64,000 bases of DNA from Dipteris shenzhenensis (GCA_047967505.1 CM106540.1), one strand, 5' to 3'. Shown: positions 11,306 to 23,790, numbered from the stretch's first letter. The notes: generated by a model from the sequence alone, not told the origin. Program-made: numbers and translations.

Positions 11306-11488
11306 AAATTTATTTTTATTGTTTTTATTTTTAGGGCAGTGGCCCCTTTATATAAAGTGCATTACTAAATGTCATTTTCACATTCATTGTTCACGCTCCT
11401 ATTCTCATAGACTTCTTTTTCATCTTCCCAAGCATCCTTCTTTTCCCACATCCTTCTTTTTCATCTTCCTAAGCATCCTCCCACACTC

Positions 11489-12862
11489 ATGGGTTCCCCT
11501 AGAGAAGCCTATGACCGTTGGATTTCATCTACTCGTTCTCATGCCTTAGCAGACCAAATTTACCCAATCTTTTGCAAGCCACTCGATCTCGAATCACACT
11601 TGAGATCTTTCCTTCCTACCAATAATCCCTCTCTTGAGTTTATAGATAGACTTCTCCATGGGCAATTTGTCATGATTGCTACCTCCCCTCAGCAATGGGT
11701 CCCATTCGACATTCTGAGGTCTCTTGATGAAAGCCCTAACTTCAAGAAGACTCTTGCTAGGGCCATGGAGAATGTCCCTCTCTCTCTATGAGTATCGAGG
11801 ATTCTCCCATTGATTTGATAGAGAGAGATGCAGCCATTACCGTTCTCACAACTTGCAAGTTTGATGAGGATGTCGAACAATAGCCGAGGGTCCTTCTGCA
11901 TCCACAAGTGGTGGAGCAGGTCCCCATCCACAAGTGGTGGAGTGGATGAGGTGAACCTAGGCATAGAACCTAAGGAGCATGCAATAGACCTAGCTAAAGA
12001 GCAAGCTGAGAGCTAGGTCATCCTATGAGCTTATCCAAGTCGTGCATACCCAGCCTCCACATATAATCCTGACGAGGCAGCAAGCCACACCTCGCATCAG
12101 TTGATCCAATCTCTATTGAGGGTGAGGAATACCTTACCCTCTTAGAATTGATGGAAGAAATGGGTCTTCATGAGGATGAGGTGCTATGCCAACTTGCAAA
12201 TGATGCCTCTAATGATTCCATTGACTTTAGTGCTCCCATGAATGACTGGGCTTGCCCTACTTTCCTCGCCACGTTGTATGTGGACCGGGGCAAAAGGGCC
12301 TACATGCACTGGCACATAGAAGATGAGCTGCGCTTGCGAGCACTTGTAACTAGCCTACCTCAATTGCCTGCAAGCAAAGTCACTTTGCTATTCAACGAGC
12401 ATCACAGCAACTCCCAGTACACCATCCCTAGCATTTGCAGCAAGATATATAAGATCGAGTCTGTAGCTGCTGACAATTGCATCCCTGCAATGGTTCCAAG
12501 ATCACGCAACTCCCATGCAAGGTGCTCCCTCCAACTAGAGTTACAGGCAGTAGACCAACATACCCCATATCTTGTACATGTACGATTGAGGAGAAAACAA
12601 AAAAGAGCTAGCAGAAGCGCCCAACAAACATACAACAACAACATACAAGACACACCTAGTTATCCCTGTGCAAGCTGCAGGACCCTCAAATTTTTTTATA
12701 AATTTGAAGAAGCTTCCCATGCAGTTCGCGGGCGCTTTGAATTTGCTAGGTGATGCACCTGTCGAACTAACATCCACAAAACCATGCATATGCACGCTAT
12801 GCTTGCAGGAATTACGAAAGAACAAAACACCAACTTTTTATTTCAAAGACATGCCAATCTAG
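11489..12862 (+). pseudogene. Unrecognised protein family, copy 1 (decayed)
   Basis: ATG 11489 opens MGSPREAYDRWISSTRS and runs to TGA 11791, including QQWVPFDILRSLDESPNFKK. Other frames continue: MSIEDSPIDLIERDAAITVL from 11790, and from about 12100 DPISIEGEEYLTLLELMEEM then GLHEDEVLCQL. The order and spacing match the minus-strand gene at 48501-49907 (WVPIDYIKYM; IDGDEYVFLYDIEILFGL), so both belong to one family. No known domain is recognised. The frame changes at about 11.79 and 12.1 kb and a stop at 11881-11883 show decay. The part after about 12.3 kb (Lys/Arg-rich, with PCASCRTLKFF) has no counterpart that I can match. A transposon-borne origin is possible, since the other copy lies among retroelements. 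Confidence 0.45.
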
Positions 12863-13291
12863 CCTCCAACACAACATGTATCTACTCTCAATAAGGTTGA
12901 GGAAAGACTCGTGGCTATAAGGCTGCCATTTGCATAGATTCGTGAGCTGTCATATGAGCCTTGTTCATTACTATAATGGTCTAATGAAGGTCAGGCCTGT
13001 CCGAAACTTCGCACAACACAATCCTAGTCTTTACCTTTTTTTAAATCGATCATGGTAGTTGTTACAACAGACGAGTCTGTATATAGTATTGACCCAAGCG
13101 TCAAAAACAGTTAATTCTGCTCCCGAAAGCGGAACACTTTTTGTCTGGACCACAGACTGAGAAATCTGCTTGCAGATTTCGAAGTTGTGATTAGCATTTT
13201 GCACATTTGAGTTGATTGAAAGACCCACGGGCCTAAAGCGAGAATAAGCATACCATGAATGCCAGGCCAAATAAGTAAGACTCTGATCTCG
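12863..13291. other. Region between copy-1 family gene and pectinesterase 3' end
   Basis: No gene recognised. The right part, next to 13292, is presumably the 3' UTR and downstream sequence of the minus-strand pectinesterase. Confidence 0.4.
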
Positions 13292-15273
13292 TCACGTGGA
13301 CAGGCCCAATGTGAAGGTGACATCGCTGGGAATCCATGTATCGCCGTTGAGTAATGTCTTTACTGTAAATTCAGAGGCGTCAGACGCGGATAGTTGCGGA
13401 TAGACGCATTTCCAAGGTACTCGTGCGGTTGTATCAGATCCAGGCCCTGTGTTCTCATATTCAGCATAATAGCAAGTGGTTTCGAACGGGTTGCTGGTAT
13501 TCCATGGAAGCCATCCTTCAGGATGGACATGGTTTCCAATGTTGGACTGCATATAAACGGCCGTAGAGTAAGCTTTCCACGGCCTCCCAAGATAAGTGGA
13601 GACATTATATGGAGATGATTTCAAATCATCGCCTTCAGTTAGACTGCAATTCTGAAAGGAGAAGCCTGTTCGCACGGGATGTGCCTTTCTTCCCTGAGCC
13701 GTGTAGGTATTTTGCTGCCCGAGAATGGGCCGCCTAGCAACTAGGAAGGTATTCTGGAAGACAGCCAGGGCGTTCCCGAAAATAAAATCCACAGTCCCCT
13801 CGACTATGCAATTTGTGTAAAATTGTTTGCCCGACAACGCATAAAGTGTGTCCTGGTAGGCCTCGAAGCAGCAGCTGTCAAACACGAAGTTTTCGGCACC
13901 TGCTCTGACTGCAACTGCTTGAGAATTCTCGGGTCCTGCCTCGTTCCTAAACGTAATGCCTTTCGCGATAAACCCTTTCGCAGCGACCCCTGTAACATCA
14001 GCTTGATTAGCCAGAGAAAAGAAGAGAAGCACAAGAATTCGCAAGAGCGTAGATCGTGTCCAAGTAGTTCGATCGAGAAATAATTGCCAGCAGAAACAGA
14101 TGGATAGGCGAAAATGCAAGATGAGGAAGAGCGCGTACCGACGGTAGCCGATCGGTATGTCGTGTATTTGCCGCTCCCAACACTGGCTTTTCCCGTTATC
14201 ACAGTTTTGTTACAGCCGTCTCCGAGCAAAGTAAGGTTCTGCAGAGCCTTGCTAATATTCAGAGGGCCTTCCGAGTATGTGCCTGCCTTGATATAGATTA
14301 CATAGCGACTGCTACGGCTAGTGCTGGGAACGTGATTGAGAGCGTCTTTTATCGTCGTGTAATCACCCTTGCCATCCTGGGAGACGGTGAGATCAGGTAT
14401 CACACTAGAGGAAGCCGCCAAAAGCTTCCGATCTCCCAAAGACACCCAATCAGGAAATCCTCTATCCTCAGAAGAGAAAGATTCCGTCCACCTGTGATCG
14501 GAGGCCAACAGCAGACGTCGTAGATGGAAGATATCCGGGATCGAGGGCAAAGAATTCTTCCACGACGAAAGATCGGCCCCAAGAGTAGAAAGCGTCTGCA
14601 CTAGGCAAAGGGCATTCAAGATGACCTCCGAGACAAAGTCCTGCTTGGTGAGTATGAGAGAACTCGAGCTTCCACTTATATTGGCGAAGTTATCCGTGCA
14701 AGCGGTTTGATCGCTGGAGGCTGAGCTGAGCCACACTTCTAGATCTTGCAGCGTGCTTCCAATGGACTTGATATCCAAGCTGGATAATCCGGCGATGGAG
14801 TCGTTGAGGCGATCCATACTGGTATCCATGAGCTCAGCGCAGTCTTGCAGGGCCATAGCCTCGAGAGCAGAGATGGTGGGCTCCTCAGCGAGGGAGAGAG
14901 AGAGATTGTAAGCGTCTGTCGCGGCCGAGAGAGCGACCTTGACGGCAATAGTGACAAGCTCCACAGGTGTGGCAGAGAGGGAACCAGGATAGGAGGCGAG
15001 CGTCTGCGTGCAGGTGGTAGGGTAAAGTGTAGTGTTACAGGCTGCCTCGATGGCAGCGGAGCCTGTGGAGAACTGCGATCCATCATTAGAGGAAGAGGAG
15101 TGGGAGCGATGGCTCTTCACGGCGATGCCAATGGCGATGGAGAGGACGGCGAGGAGGAGGAAGGCGAAAGAAGCGACGATGATGATGAGGCGACGACGCT
15201 CCTTGAGTTTGGAGTCGTGTTGGAATTGGAGGTAAGGGTCGATTTTGCCATAGTTACGGAAGGAGCCGGGCAT
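13292..15273 (-). CDS. Pectin methylesterase with N-terminal inhibitor-like pro-region (type with PMEI domain)
   Basis: This is the one intact gene here. Exon 1 is 15273-14139, a 137-bp intron (GT..AG) is at 14138-14002, and exon 2 is 14001-13292. The phases join to give 614 residues. Residues 29-52 form a membrane anchor/signal (RRLIIIVASFAFLLLAVLSI). A PMEI-like pro-region with paired Cys (AACNTTLYPTTC, LQDCAEL, TACTDNF) follows. RRLL and RKLL sites, typical processing points between pro-region and enzyme, precede the catalytic domain. All conserved blocks are present: TYRSATV, QAVAVR, QDTLYA, VDFIFGNA and LGRPWKAYS, holding the catalytic Gln, Asp and Arg. The enzyme removes methyl esters from wall homogalacturonan, and its length is usual for the family. 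Reading through the intron would give a false 489-residue frame. Confidence 0.95.
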
Positions 15274-15400
15274 GGCGATGGAGGGAGGGAGGGAGGGAGA
15301 GAGAGGGAGGGAGGGAGAGGGAGAGGGAAAGAGAAAGAGAGAGAGAGGGTGGCGATGGCGATGGAGGTGGTGGAGGTCGACGAAGAAGAAGAAGAAGAGG
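15274..15400 (-). promoter_or_regulatory. CT-rich leader of the pectinesterase gene
   Basis: Immediately upstream of the start the sense (minus) strand is an almost pure CT-rich tract (seen as GAGGGAGGGAGG and GAGAGA on the plus strand). Such pyrimidine-rich tracts are common in plant 5' UTRs and core promoters. No TATA box could be assigned with confidence. Confidence 0.45.
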
Positions 15401-15489
15401 AAGCAGCGGCAGCTCAGTGCACGATGGGGAGATGGGGGAAGAAGAAGAATGAAACGACGGAAAGTTCTCTCGAGGCGGGGCGATAATTA

Positions 15490-16475
15490 AGAAGGGTTTA
15501 GATTCTTACGCTGCTCCGCGTGATTCCAAGTCAACGTCCACCCTGTCCCTCTCTAAATTTCAATTATACAGGGCCTAGATTTGGTTTCGGTGCCTCGTCA
15601 TGTGGATTCGTGGAAGGCCGGCCGGCAGCTTGCGCGTTGGCTGGCGTTTTTGGCCCAGTCAAATGTTCCAATGGGCCGCCACGTCGTTCGCTTGGAAACG
15701 CCCACACGCCGAAAGTGCCCCTTTCTACCCGCCGCAGTGCGCACTCTCCTGGCACGTATCATATCAGACAACCATATAAACTGAACACAGCCAACCCCAC
15801 TACGAACGTGTTCTCGCACCTTACCAAGTTACCAACCACCAATTGCATCGTCCTATTTTGCATCCCTGTTAATTCCAAAATATTTCTCCTCTCTTCTCTA
15901 TATCTCTATATCTCTTCTCTATATCTCTATATCTCTATATATATCTTAGGGTGGCTCTGCACCGTGTCTGGAGCTTCGGGTGTAGCTCCGGGGAGCTTCG
16001 GCGTGCTTCGGAAGTCCTGGATGTTATACACCGTTGGATCGGCATACAAATCAAATCGCACCGTTAGATGCTGGGCGGACGTTGAAGGGACCGAGGCACG
16101 GGAAGCCCACACGTGGCATAGAGCGGACGTGCAGTACGTGGGTACTTCTCGTGAGGTTCAGGGAGGCAATTCTCACAAAAAAAAAGAGGTTCAGAGAGGC
16201 AGGCTCGGGAAAGAAGGCCGAGGCTCGGCGTGATCCATCGCATGCAGACGGCGCAGACAGTGCAGAGCAGAGCACATGGCAGATGGCGCGCGCAGAGATG
16301 ACAGTGCCCGGACCTGATGACATGGCCGAGCAGAGCGATAGCACATGGCGGACGTAGAGGGCGTCGCGACTGTCACTTGGATGACGTGGATGTCGCCGCG
16401 ACTGTCACGTAGATGACATAGACTGTGAGGTAGACGATGCCGAGAGAGTTGCCCGCCACGTGTCAAACCTCATGC
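15490..16475. other. Upstream region of pectinesterase; no gene recognised
   Basis: Mixed-composition sequence without a convincing reading frame. It contains a CTCTATATCT microsatellite at about 15890-15945 and a GC-rich part (16060-16400) with short repeats of GACTGTCAC and GATGAC. Open frames here lack codon-usage or family support. Confidence 0.5.
15890..15945. repeat. CTCTATATCT microsatellite
   Basis: Runs of TCTCTATATCTCTATAT; a simple repeat. Confidence 0.9.
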
Positions 16476-16511
16476 GGATGACGGGGAGAGAGAGAGAGAG
16501 AGAGAGTGTGG

Positions 16512-16550
<39 letters not shown>

Positions 16551-16576
16551 AAGAGAGAGAGAGAGAGGAGAGAGGG

Positions 16577-16613
<37 letters not shown>

Positions 16614-17252
16614 GGGGGAAGGAAGAGAGAGAGAGAGAGAGAGAGAGAGTGGGGGGGGAAGGAAGAGAGAGAGAGAGAGGGGCAATAAAGAGAGAGGAGA
16701 GAGAGAGAGAAGAGAGGGGGGAAGAGAGAGAGAGAGAGGGAGAGAGAGAGAGAGAGAGGGGGGGAGAGAAGAGAGAGAGAGAGCACACGCACTTTATATA
16801 TCACTATATAAACATGTACATATAGGTGGCATACGACGAGGTGGAGAATGAGAGAAAGTAGAGAGAGAGAGAGTAGAGAGAGAGAGAGAGAGCGAGGGGA
16901 GAGAGACGGAGAGGGAGGGAGAGAGACAGAGACAGAGACAGAGACAGAGAGGGGGGGAGAGAAGAGAGAAAGAGAGAGAGCACGCGCACACAAAGAGTAC
17001 ACGCACTTTATAAATGACTATATAAACGTATACATATAGGTGGTGTGCAACGAGGTGGAGAATGAGAGAAAGTAGCGAGAGAGAGTAGAGAGAGAGAGAA
17101 GTGTGTGTGTGTGTGTGTGAGTGCCTGTGCATGCGTGCGCGCATGAGAGAAGAGAGAGAGAGAGAGCACACGCACACAAAGAGTATGCGTACTTTATACA
17201 TGACTATATAAACATATACATATAGGTGGCATGCGGCAAGGTGGAGAATGAG

Positions 17253-17297
<45 letters not shown>

Positions 17298-17306
17298 AGA
17301 AGAAGT

Positions 17307-17342
<36 letters not shown>

Positions 17343-17462
17343 CATAGAGAGAGAGAGAGAGAGAAGTGTGTGTGTGTGTGTGTGTATTTGTCAAAAAAAG
17401 AGAGAAGAAGTGTGTGTGTGTGTGTGTGAGCAAGCGAGAGAGAGAGAGAGAGAGAGAGAGAT
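16476..17462. repeat. GA/GT microsatellite field with a thrice-repeated 70-bp module
   Basis: About 1 kb of (GA)n, (GGGGGA) and (GT)n/(CA)n runs. Embedded three times (about 16788, 17003, 17188) is a non-simple module: ACTTTATANATNACTATATAAAC..., CATATAGGTGGC, then GGTGGAGAATGAGA. The whole field looks like an amplified larger unit. Ser-Leu or Arg-Glu frames across it are not genes. Confidence 0.9.
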
Positions 17463-19440
17463 TCACAAAACTACCCAAAAAGGATCTCCAATGATTACTA
17501 ATTGCTCGAATGATGCTCGAGCTTTACATAAAGCTTTTTGACAGCCATGAAAGCTTGGGCTTGATCTTTATTGGATTGAAGGAATTGTGCAGGTGAAGGG
17601 GATGATTGCCACTGACAAAGAACAAAAGAAAGAAGGAAGGAGATCCTACAAAGGTGGTGGGCACATCAAAAGGAAGTTTGGACCTTAGCAGAATCCCAAT
17701 AATGACTTTGAAATTATTACTGAACAAGAAGATAGGAGGCAGACAGGCAAGTAAAAAAAAGTGAGGAGGAAGTAGATGCAACAATTAGGGAAGAGTTCAT
17801 GCAAGAGAGGATGAGAGGCAAGCCCATTCAAGCTTATAGTTTAATTGACTTTAATGTGAGGGCTTAGTGTGGCAAGGTTACAATGACTTTGGTTTGGCCT
17901 TGGATGAGTGGACAAGGAAGTAGAACGTGGGTAAAGCATGATCACCTAAGCAGCTTCCAAAAGCAACTTGAAGCATGTGCACTAGAGCTGGATGCCAAGT
18001 TACCATTTATAATTTCTGATGATGCATACCTTAACATGGCTATTAAGGTTTTTCATAAATTGGAGGATTCATAAATATAGTTCGTCATTGTTTGCCCCTA
18101 AAATTATGTGCATATATTAGATGATCTCTAAATTTTCAATGCAGCTATAAGTTGATTCTTTTTCTAACCAAGGCTCTCTGAGTGAAGTTTGCAAGATCCA
18201 ATGTCTATGTGCAAGAGGAGATTTATGATGTGACAGATCTATTAAACAAGCCAAAGCTTGGGGACATCCGTTTTAAGCCTTGGACCCTAGGTGAGAAATA
18301 TAAAATCTAATCATTTGGTGATCCTATGTAGGTAGACCGCTGAGCTCATTTTGTTCCTTGAAATCAAACATAACCTTAGATCGCAACCTTAAGACTAATT
18401 TCAAGGAAACCTTAGATCCCCTCCGTCAGACCTAATGGAGGCAAGCTTCAATCCCATCATAGATGGGTCAAAATACTTGTATTATCAATTCTTGTATTTC
18501 TCATGTGTCACGTGGCACTCGAGAACCTATGCCACTTGGCATATCCTCTCTCTACCTAAAATTTCTCACACGGGACTCGGGAGACTTATGCTGATAAAAT
18601 TTTCGATTTTATAATGTCAGAGGTACTAACTCGTCGAAGTTTTGACTACTTTAACATTGTTTTAATGTTACCAACCAAGAACTCAAAACCAAAATGTCAA
18701 CACTAACGGCTCGCGCTAATTGAGCCTCCTTCATCGTCCCTCTGGCATACCCTTGGTTTTCGAGCATGCACCAAGAACCGGATGCCGTGCAAGAGAGCCG
18801 AGCCTGTGTGGGACGCACTTTGCAAGAGAGAAAAGTGGCTTTGCAAGATGTGGTGATATTACACTATTTCACAATAAGAAGATTGTCTTTGATATTCTTT
18901 AATGTTTTGGAGCCCTTGAATTCAGTGTCGCCATTCTTATATTCTTTATGCAGAATTCTTGCGAGAAGATGTCCTAGTTGCTTACAAACTTACTACGACA
19001 AAGTATTTTTGACAGCCTTCACTATTGGCATCGTGGAGGCTTTCAACTTCGATCACTGAGTTTTTCTCTCAACAAGCTAAAACGGGACTTTATGAGGGAT
19101 ACCTATCCAAGAGGAGAATCAGGAGTGGATAAACCATTTTCCCGATCATCCAAAAGGTGTAGAACTCATTTCCCAGTAAAATCAAATGATGCTGTCAAGC
19201 AACAAGGGTTTTTGGTGAAATAGGATCGTATCGAGTTGCAAGCCTCTCTGTTGGATGCACTAGCCAACAATTAGGCTCGTCCTAGAAGAATTGGAGAGAC
19301 GGTTGCCAACAGCTTTGGAGCATTGGCCAAAGTGTGGCACGTAAAAGTAAGAACTCCGGCAACAACCCTATCCTTCAAAGCTGCAACAAGAAAAGAAAAG
19401 AAAAGATTTTCATCGAAGGAGAGCCTATTAAGCTAGAAGA
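17463..19440. other. Intergenic stretch with a few unassigned coding-like fragments
   Basis: I recognise no family here. Short plus-strand segments look coding-like: an open frame at 17883-18074 (LEACALELDAKLPFIISDDA), a segment near 18185-18300 in another frame (FARSNVYVQEEIYDVTDLLN), and RRCPSCLQTYYDKVFLTAFT near 18955-19020. They may be remnants of one or more decayed genes or elements. Confidence 0.35.
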
Positions 19441-21210
19441 GCTTCCTTCTTTTTCTTTTCTTTTTTTAAAATGAAAGTGGTCTACTCATATATTACTCAC
19501 TAAACAGCAAAAACCTGGATAGCTACTTTCATGATTGCCTGCTTACAAGACAACGAGAATACAACATATCTATTATCCGAGGCCTCATAACGGGAAACCC
19601 AGATCCTATGTAGTGTCGTGTATCTAATGATATCCCATAAAACCGATTTATTCGACCCGAGATCAGCACCAAAAATGGTAGCACCCTTGGAAATGAAATC
19701 AAAACCCAGAGTCTTAGCACAGTGCAATCGAATAAGGCTCCAAACATTCCGCACCCATGGTTTCAGCAAAAGATCAGCATATCTTACATCTATCATCCAC
19801 ATGCAACCAAGGGACGTGGTTGCCAACAGGGAAATGCCCACCAATTATTCTCCACAGGAAGAAATTCGCCTTACTGTAGGGGGTAGCTTTCCAAACACGA
19901 GCTACTTTGCCCCGCCATGTGTGCTGCAAATCCATTCTTAGCCATCTATCATTGAGCCTATGAAACCCGTCCTCCTTATGAGCAAGGAGCCTATCCATTA
20001 GCTTCATGGTAAGCTTGTTTAGGGCTATTCCGGATGCCCATTCCCACTCGTCCGCTATAGAACCAAGCAAGGGACATGGATTGGAAGGCCATTCATCCGG
20101 AGACCAAGCCTGGGATAGCATATACTTTACCCCAACCTGTAAGGGGGTCATCCACTCACTCAAGTAGGGGTCCCAAAGGTCCTCCCAGGCTTGTACTCCC
20201 TTTGCTGCTATCCTCCCTGCGAGGGCTTCATTCCCAAGTGCAAAATAACCCCAACCCGGCCATGCAACTTGCCACCATGGTGATAATTTGAGGGAATAAT
20301 CTAAGTCCCCTGCAGGTAGCCCTTTCCAACTCAGCCCTTCAAGATCAGCTCTTATCCCTACCATTGAGCTGGCTATGTGAGAGAAGGACTTCAAAGCACG
20401 CAGTTCTTTTCTACAGGGAATAGTTGTACCCCCATCTCCCCTCTTCTTATAGGCACAGAAAACATCAAAACCCTCAAAAAGTGTAGCTAAAAATGCAACA
20501 TCCTCCTCACCAGCTTGATCTCCTACAAGCACACAATGTTTGCCTTCGATTGACGTATCTTATCTGCAAGCAATCATCTCTTGGCTCTGAGGCCAAGTCC
20601 ATGCATGTTCCACGATAGAATTTTAACTTGCACGTTTAACTAGAAGATTGGAGTCTCCCAAAACTTCAAACATATTCTGCCTACCTGCTTTCCCCTTCTT
20701 CGCACTGCCCTTACGTACAACATTCTCCTTTTGTGCACTTTTCTTGTTCGCAAAGCTTCGTATCTCCTCCTCCGAGAGCCCGAGCCATTATGGCAACGAG
20801 ATTTGGTTAGCTGAGGATGATTCTCCCAATGGAGGAGCTTTCTGAGGTTGAGAGACCACTCCATTTGCGGGAGACTTCTGCGGGGCCTTTTCCTTAATCC
20901 AGGCCTCCAATGAGACCTCCGTTGTCTTTCTGATGTCTGAGGCACCGAAAGATGAAATCTTTTCGGTTGCATGATGCCCTCACCTTCCGCATGACTATCC
21001 ACCTTCTTCTATGGACCATCTTTGTGCATCTAGCACTGGCGCACAAAGTGACCCGTCTCCCTGCAAGAAAAACAAGAATTCAAGAACGGGTTGAACCTGA
21101 CACGGATCCAAATGGGTTCAAAGTCCCCCAAATCGAGCTGCACAACCTCGAGTGGCTCCTACAAGATGTCCCACATAATGCATACCCTTGGGATTGGATT
21201 CTTTTCAATT
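19441..21210 (-). mobile_element. LINE (L1-type) remnant with large internal deletion
   Basis: On the minus strand, ORF1 remnants (about 21210-20640) include a CCHC knuckle (CFSCRETGHFVRQC, about 21085-21045). An ORF2 start with the AP-endonuclease opening KILSWNMHGLGLRAKR and ANIVCL follows at about 20625-20525, with in-frame TGA and TAG. It is joined almost directly to the post-RT region and the zf-RVT domain (WRGKVARVWKATPYSKANFF, PWLHVDDRCKIC, down to about 19510). The entire reverse transcriptase is missing. A T-rich run at 19444-19468 (plus strand) fits the poly(A)-type tail of a minus-strand LINE. Confidence 0.75.
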
Positions 21211-21274
21211 GAGCAAAGGGGGGGGTATTCCCCCCCCTTTCCCTTTTCCCCTTGGTGTCTATTTGTGTGTGCAC
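21211..21274. other. Flank between LINE and copia A
   Basis: Short spacer with the run GGGGGGGTATTCCCCCCCC, a small perfect inverted repeat. No gene. Confidence 0.6.
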
Positions 21275-21624
21275 TGTTGAGATATCGAGCTCCACTCGTG
21301 ATATGCCAGGGTGACCATTGTGCATTTATGTCACCGACTTGTTAGCTGCAGATGCGGTTGGTACACCGCCCATGAATAATAGTTGGATGACAGCTATCCC
21401 ATCTACTCTAGTTCGTGGTTCAGTTGGTATGCCACCTTAGTTAGTTGAGTTTGGTTTGAGACCCACATATAGGGTTCTTCTATTTCTTTGTACTAGAGTT
21501 CTTTTGGCTTTCACAACTAAGAAGAGGAAAACTGTTTTCAGTCTCCACCTTTGTGTGTATTCCCCCATTGTGTATGTGAGAAAGCCGCAAGTGAGATCCT
21601 TCCCTCTCTCCCACTATCTTCACA
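21275..21624 (+). repeat. 5' LTR of copia A
   Basis: 350 bp, TG...CA. It shares its whole length with 43534-43886, 44019-44385, 51284-51636 (inverted) and 61284-61640. Confidence 0.9.
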
Positions 21625-21637
21625 TGGTATCAGAGCC
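21625..21637 (+). promoter_or_regulatory. Primer-binding site, copia A
   Basis: TGGTATCAGAGCC directly follows the LTR. It is complementary to the 3' end of plant initiator-Met tRNA, the usual copia primer. Confidence 0.9.
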
Positions 21638-22166
21638 TGGTTCGTGGTAAGGAGCTCAAGAAAGCAAACAAGTTCGCGGTGTCCTGGTAAGAGGACCAGT
21701 GTTGCTTTACTTTTTCGAGTTTGGGAGCAAATCTCTGCAGGTAGCACAGTCGGAAGTGCAAGAGTGCACTGTCTCAGATTGAGACGCCTTTCGCGGTGTG
21801 GCGAGAAGGCAGTATATGCTGCGGGACAGGGCTAAGCCCTAGGTGGCTTTATCTTACTGATTCGAGGCCATTTCGAGGCCCGTTTTGAAGGCGGAAGTTC
21901 TTCGTAGACACTCAGAAAAAGGCCCTGTTTTTGCTGTGCGACCACTGCTCTGCTGGTCGGTGAAAAGTCGCTGCAGAAATTGCATCGTATGCCTGTGTGC
22001 AGAGATATTGGGAGTTGCAAAATCATGCTTATTGCCTGTTGATGCAAAATCGTCACTAGGAAGTGACTGTGTGGTCAAATACCACTTTCGTCAGTTTTGC
22101 AGATCTGCCTGTGTGAGGCAAAAGCTGTGTTTTTTGCAGTGACAGAATATTTTGCAGTGTTCTGTA

Positions 22167-22998
22167 ATGGCGTCTGATTCTCTTTCACAGATTGTCACTG
22201 AAAAGCTTGACAAGAATAACTTCCAGGCATGGAAGTTTAGAATGACGAATTTCCTTATGGGAAAAGGCTATTGGGAGTTCATTATAGGAAATGAAGAAGA
22301 ACTAGTTCTTCCTAATGTTCCCAATCAACAGGAAATGCAGGCATTTAAAGGATGGCATGAGAGAGCCAGAAAAGTTATGTACTGGCTGTCTATCAGTATT
22401 TCGGATTCTATGATTGTGCATATTCAAGATGCAAGTATGCCAAAGGAGGCATGGGATACTTTGGCAAAAATGTACAGCACAAATACGCAAGCCAGGAAAA
22501 TGCAGCTCAAGCAAGAGTTGCACAATGTGTAGAGAGAAAATATGAGCATCAATGACTACCACATGAAGGTGAAGAAAATTGCAGATGCACTTGCTTCCAT
22601 TGGGTCGCCAATGGAAGATGATGATCTAGTTTCTGTGACCTTCAATGGTCTAGGAAAGGATTATGCACAGTTCCGGACATCCATTGCCGTCTGTGAAAAA
22701 TTTCCTGATTTTGAAGAGTTGATTGTTCTTCTAATTTTTGAAGAGCAAAGAAATGGGGGTGCATCTTCTTCAGGAGGAACTTCAAAAGAATCTATCTTCT
22801 ACTCAAATGCTGGAAGAGGTAGAGACAGAGGTAGAGGAGGCCGATCTGGAGGGCGTGGTAGAAATCAGAATATGCAGCAAACTCAAGAAAACCAGTCCTA
22901 TGGAGGAGGACGTGGTAACTCTAGAGGCAGCGGGAGCCAAAGAGGCCGTGGTGGATGGCAGAGAGGCCAAATTGCAAACAACAATGTTGAATGCTACT
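22167..22998 (+). pseudogene. gag of copia A (UBN2-type Gag), interrupted
   Basis: ATG 22167 opens MASDSLSQIVTEKLDKNNFQ and AWKFRMTNFL, typical copia Gag. The frame continues through KEAWDTLAKMYST and a Gly/Arg-rich linker (RGRGGWQRGQ) to NVECY, where the CCHC knuckle should begin. There the 14.9-kb element interrupts it, and the knuckle resumes at 37876 (CGKMGHMAKD). An in-frame TAG (22530-22532) after LHNV is shared with copia B, whereas copia E has CAA there. In the resumed knuckle the last Cys codon reads TAC (Tyr). Confidence 0.85.
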
Positions 22999-23027
22999 GG
23001 GAAGTAGCAAGCTAAGGGTGTCCACTT
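22999..23027 (+). repeat. Left terminal inverted repeat of the 14.9-kb element
   Basis: GGGAA followed by GTAGCAAGCTAAGGGTGTCC and ACTT. It matches the reverse complement of 37843-37871 at 27 of 29 positions, with differences only at positions 4 and 5. Confidence 0.9.
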
Positions 23028-23790
23028 TTTGTTCACTCCCCAATCCTTAGGAGGTGGAAAAACAAGCTTTTTAGCACACAAAAATGCAAATCTCACCTAC
23101 TTCCCTATGGATCTAGTCTTTGAAGTCTTCTGACACAACATCACACTTGCTATTGTGCACACAATTGTATAGTCTGATCGAAAATTCGATGCACACACAA
23201 AAAATTTCTTTGTGTCACACGGCATGGTTCCAGGGTGGTCACACGTTTGTCACGAACAGAGAGTGTCATATTAAATTCTAAATTTCTCACTCATTTTAGA
23301 TTAAATGTTATTGAAACTTTGTAAGTGGTCTCTTTGCATTATGTAGAGCTTAACTTGATTTATTGGTAATTTTTTGAATGATTTATCTAATTATAAATAA
23401 TTATTTATAATAAATAAAGTCATAAAATACATGCATTTTAGTAGCACACCACATTTTTTTAGTATTTTGAATAATTAAGCAAATCCAATTCGGTGGAAGG
23501 TTAGTAGGCACATAAGGGTGTGTGGTTGAATCATCAAATCCCAAATCCAACGGTTAGATTTAGGAAGATTGAAGTTTAATTTTTACTTTTACTCCTTAGA
23601 GGATCAACAAAGAATATTAAAAATAAATCTAGTAATTCTCAAACATAACCAAACATTTCAAAAATGTCAATATTTTTAGTCCTCTCATGATGAATAAGAG
23701 GAAAAAATTTTGGTTAAATTTGAGTAAGGGAAACGTGCGATATGACGTCCAACAGTTAAATCTCCCTTTTGTGGGGGAAAAAGGGCCACC
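23028..23790. other. Left non-coding part of the 14.9-kb element
   Basis: AT-rich sequence without open frames of note and without the palindromes that mark the other end. Nothing else recognised. Confidence 0.5.

Noticed and set aside
13804-15273. A single 489-residue pectinesterase-like frame
   Set aside because: It reads through the intron 14138-14002 and loses the conserved second half; the spliced gene gives all motifs.
14845-15490. Plus-strand frames over the pectinesterase first exon
   Set aside because: Shadow frames of the minus-strand gene and its CT-rich leader.
16405-17478. Ser/Leu-rich and Arg/Glu-rich proteins
   Set aside because: Pure microsatellite translations.
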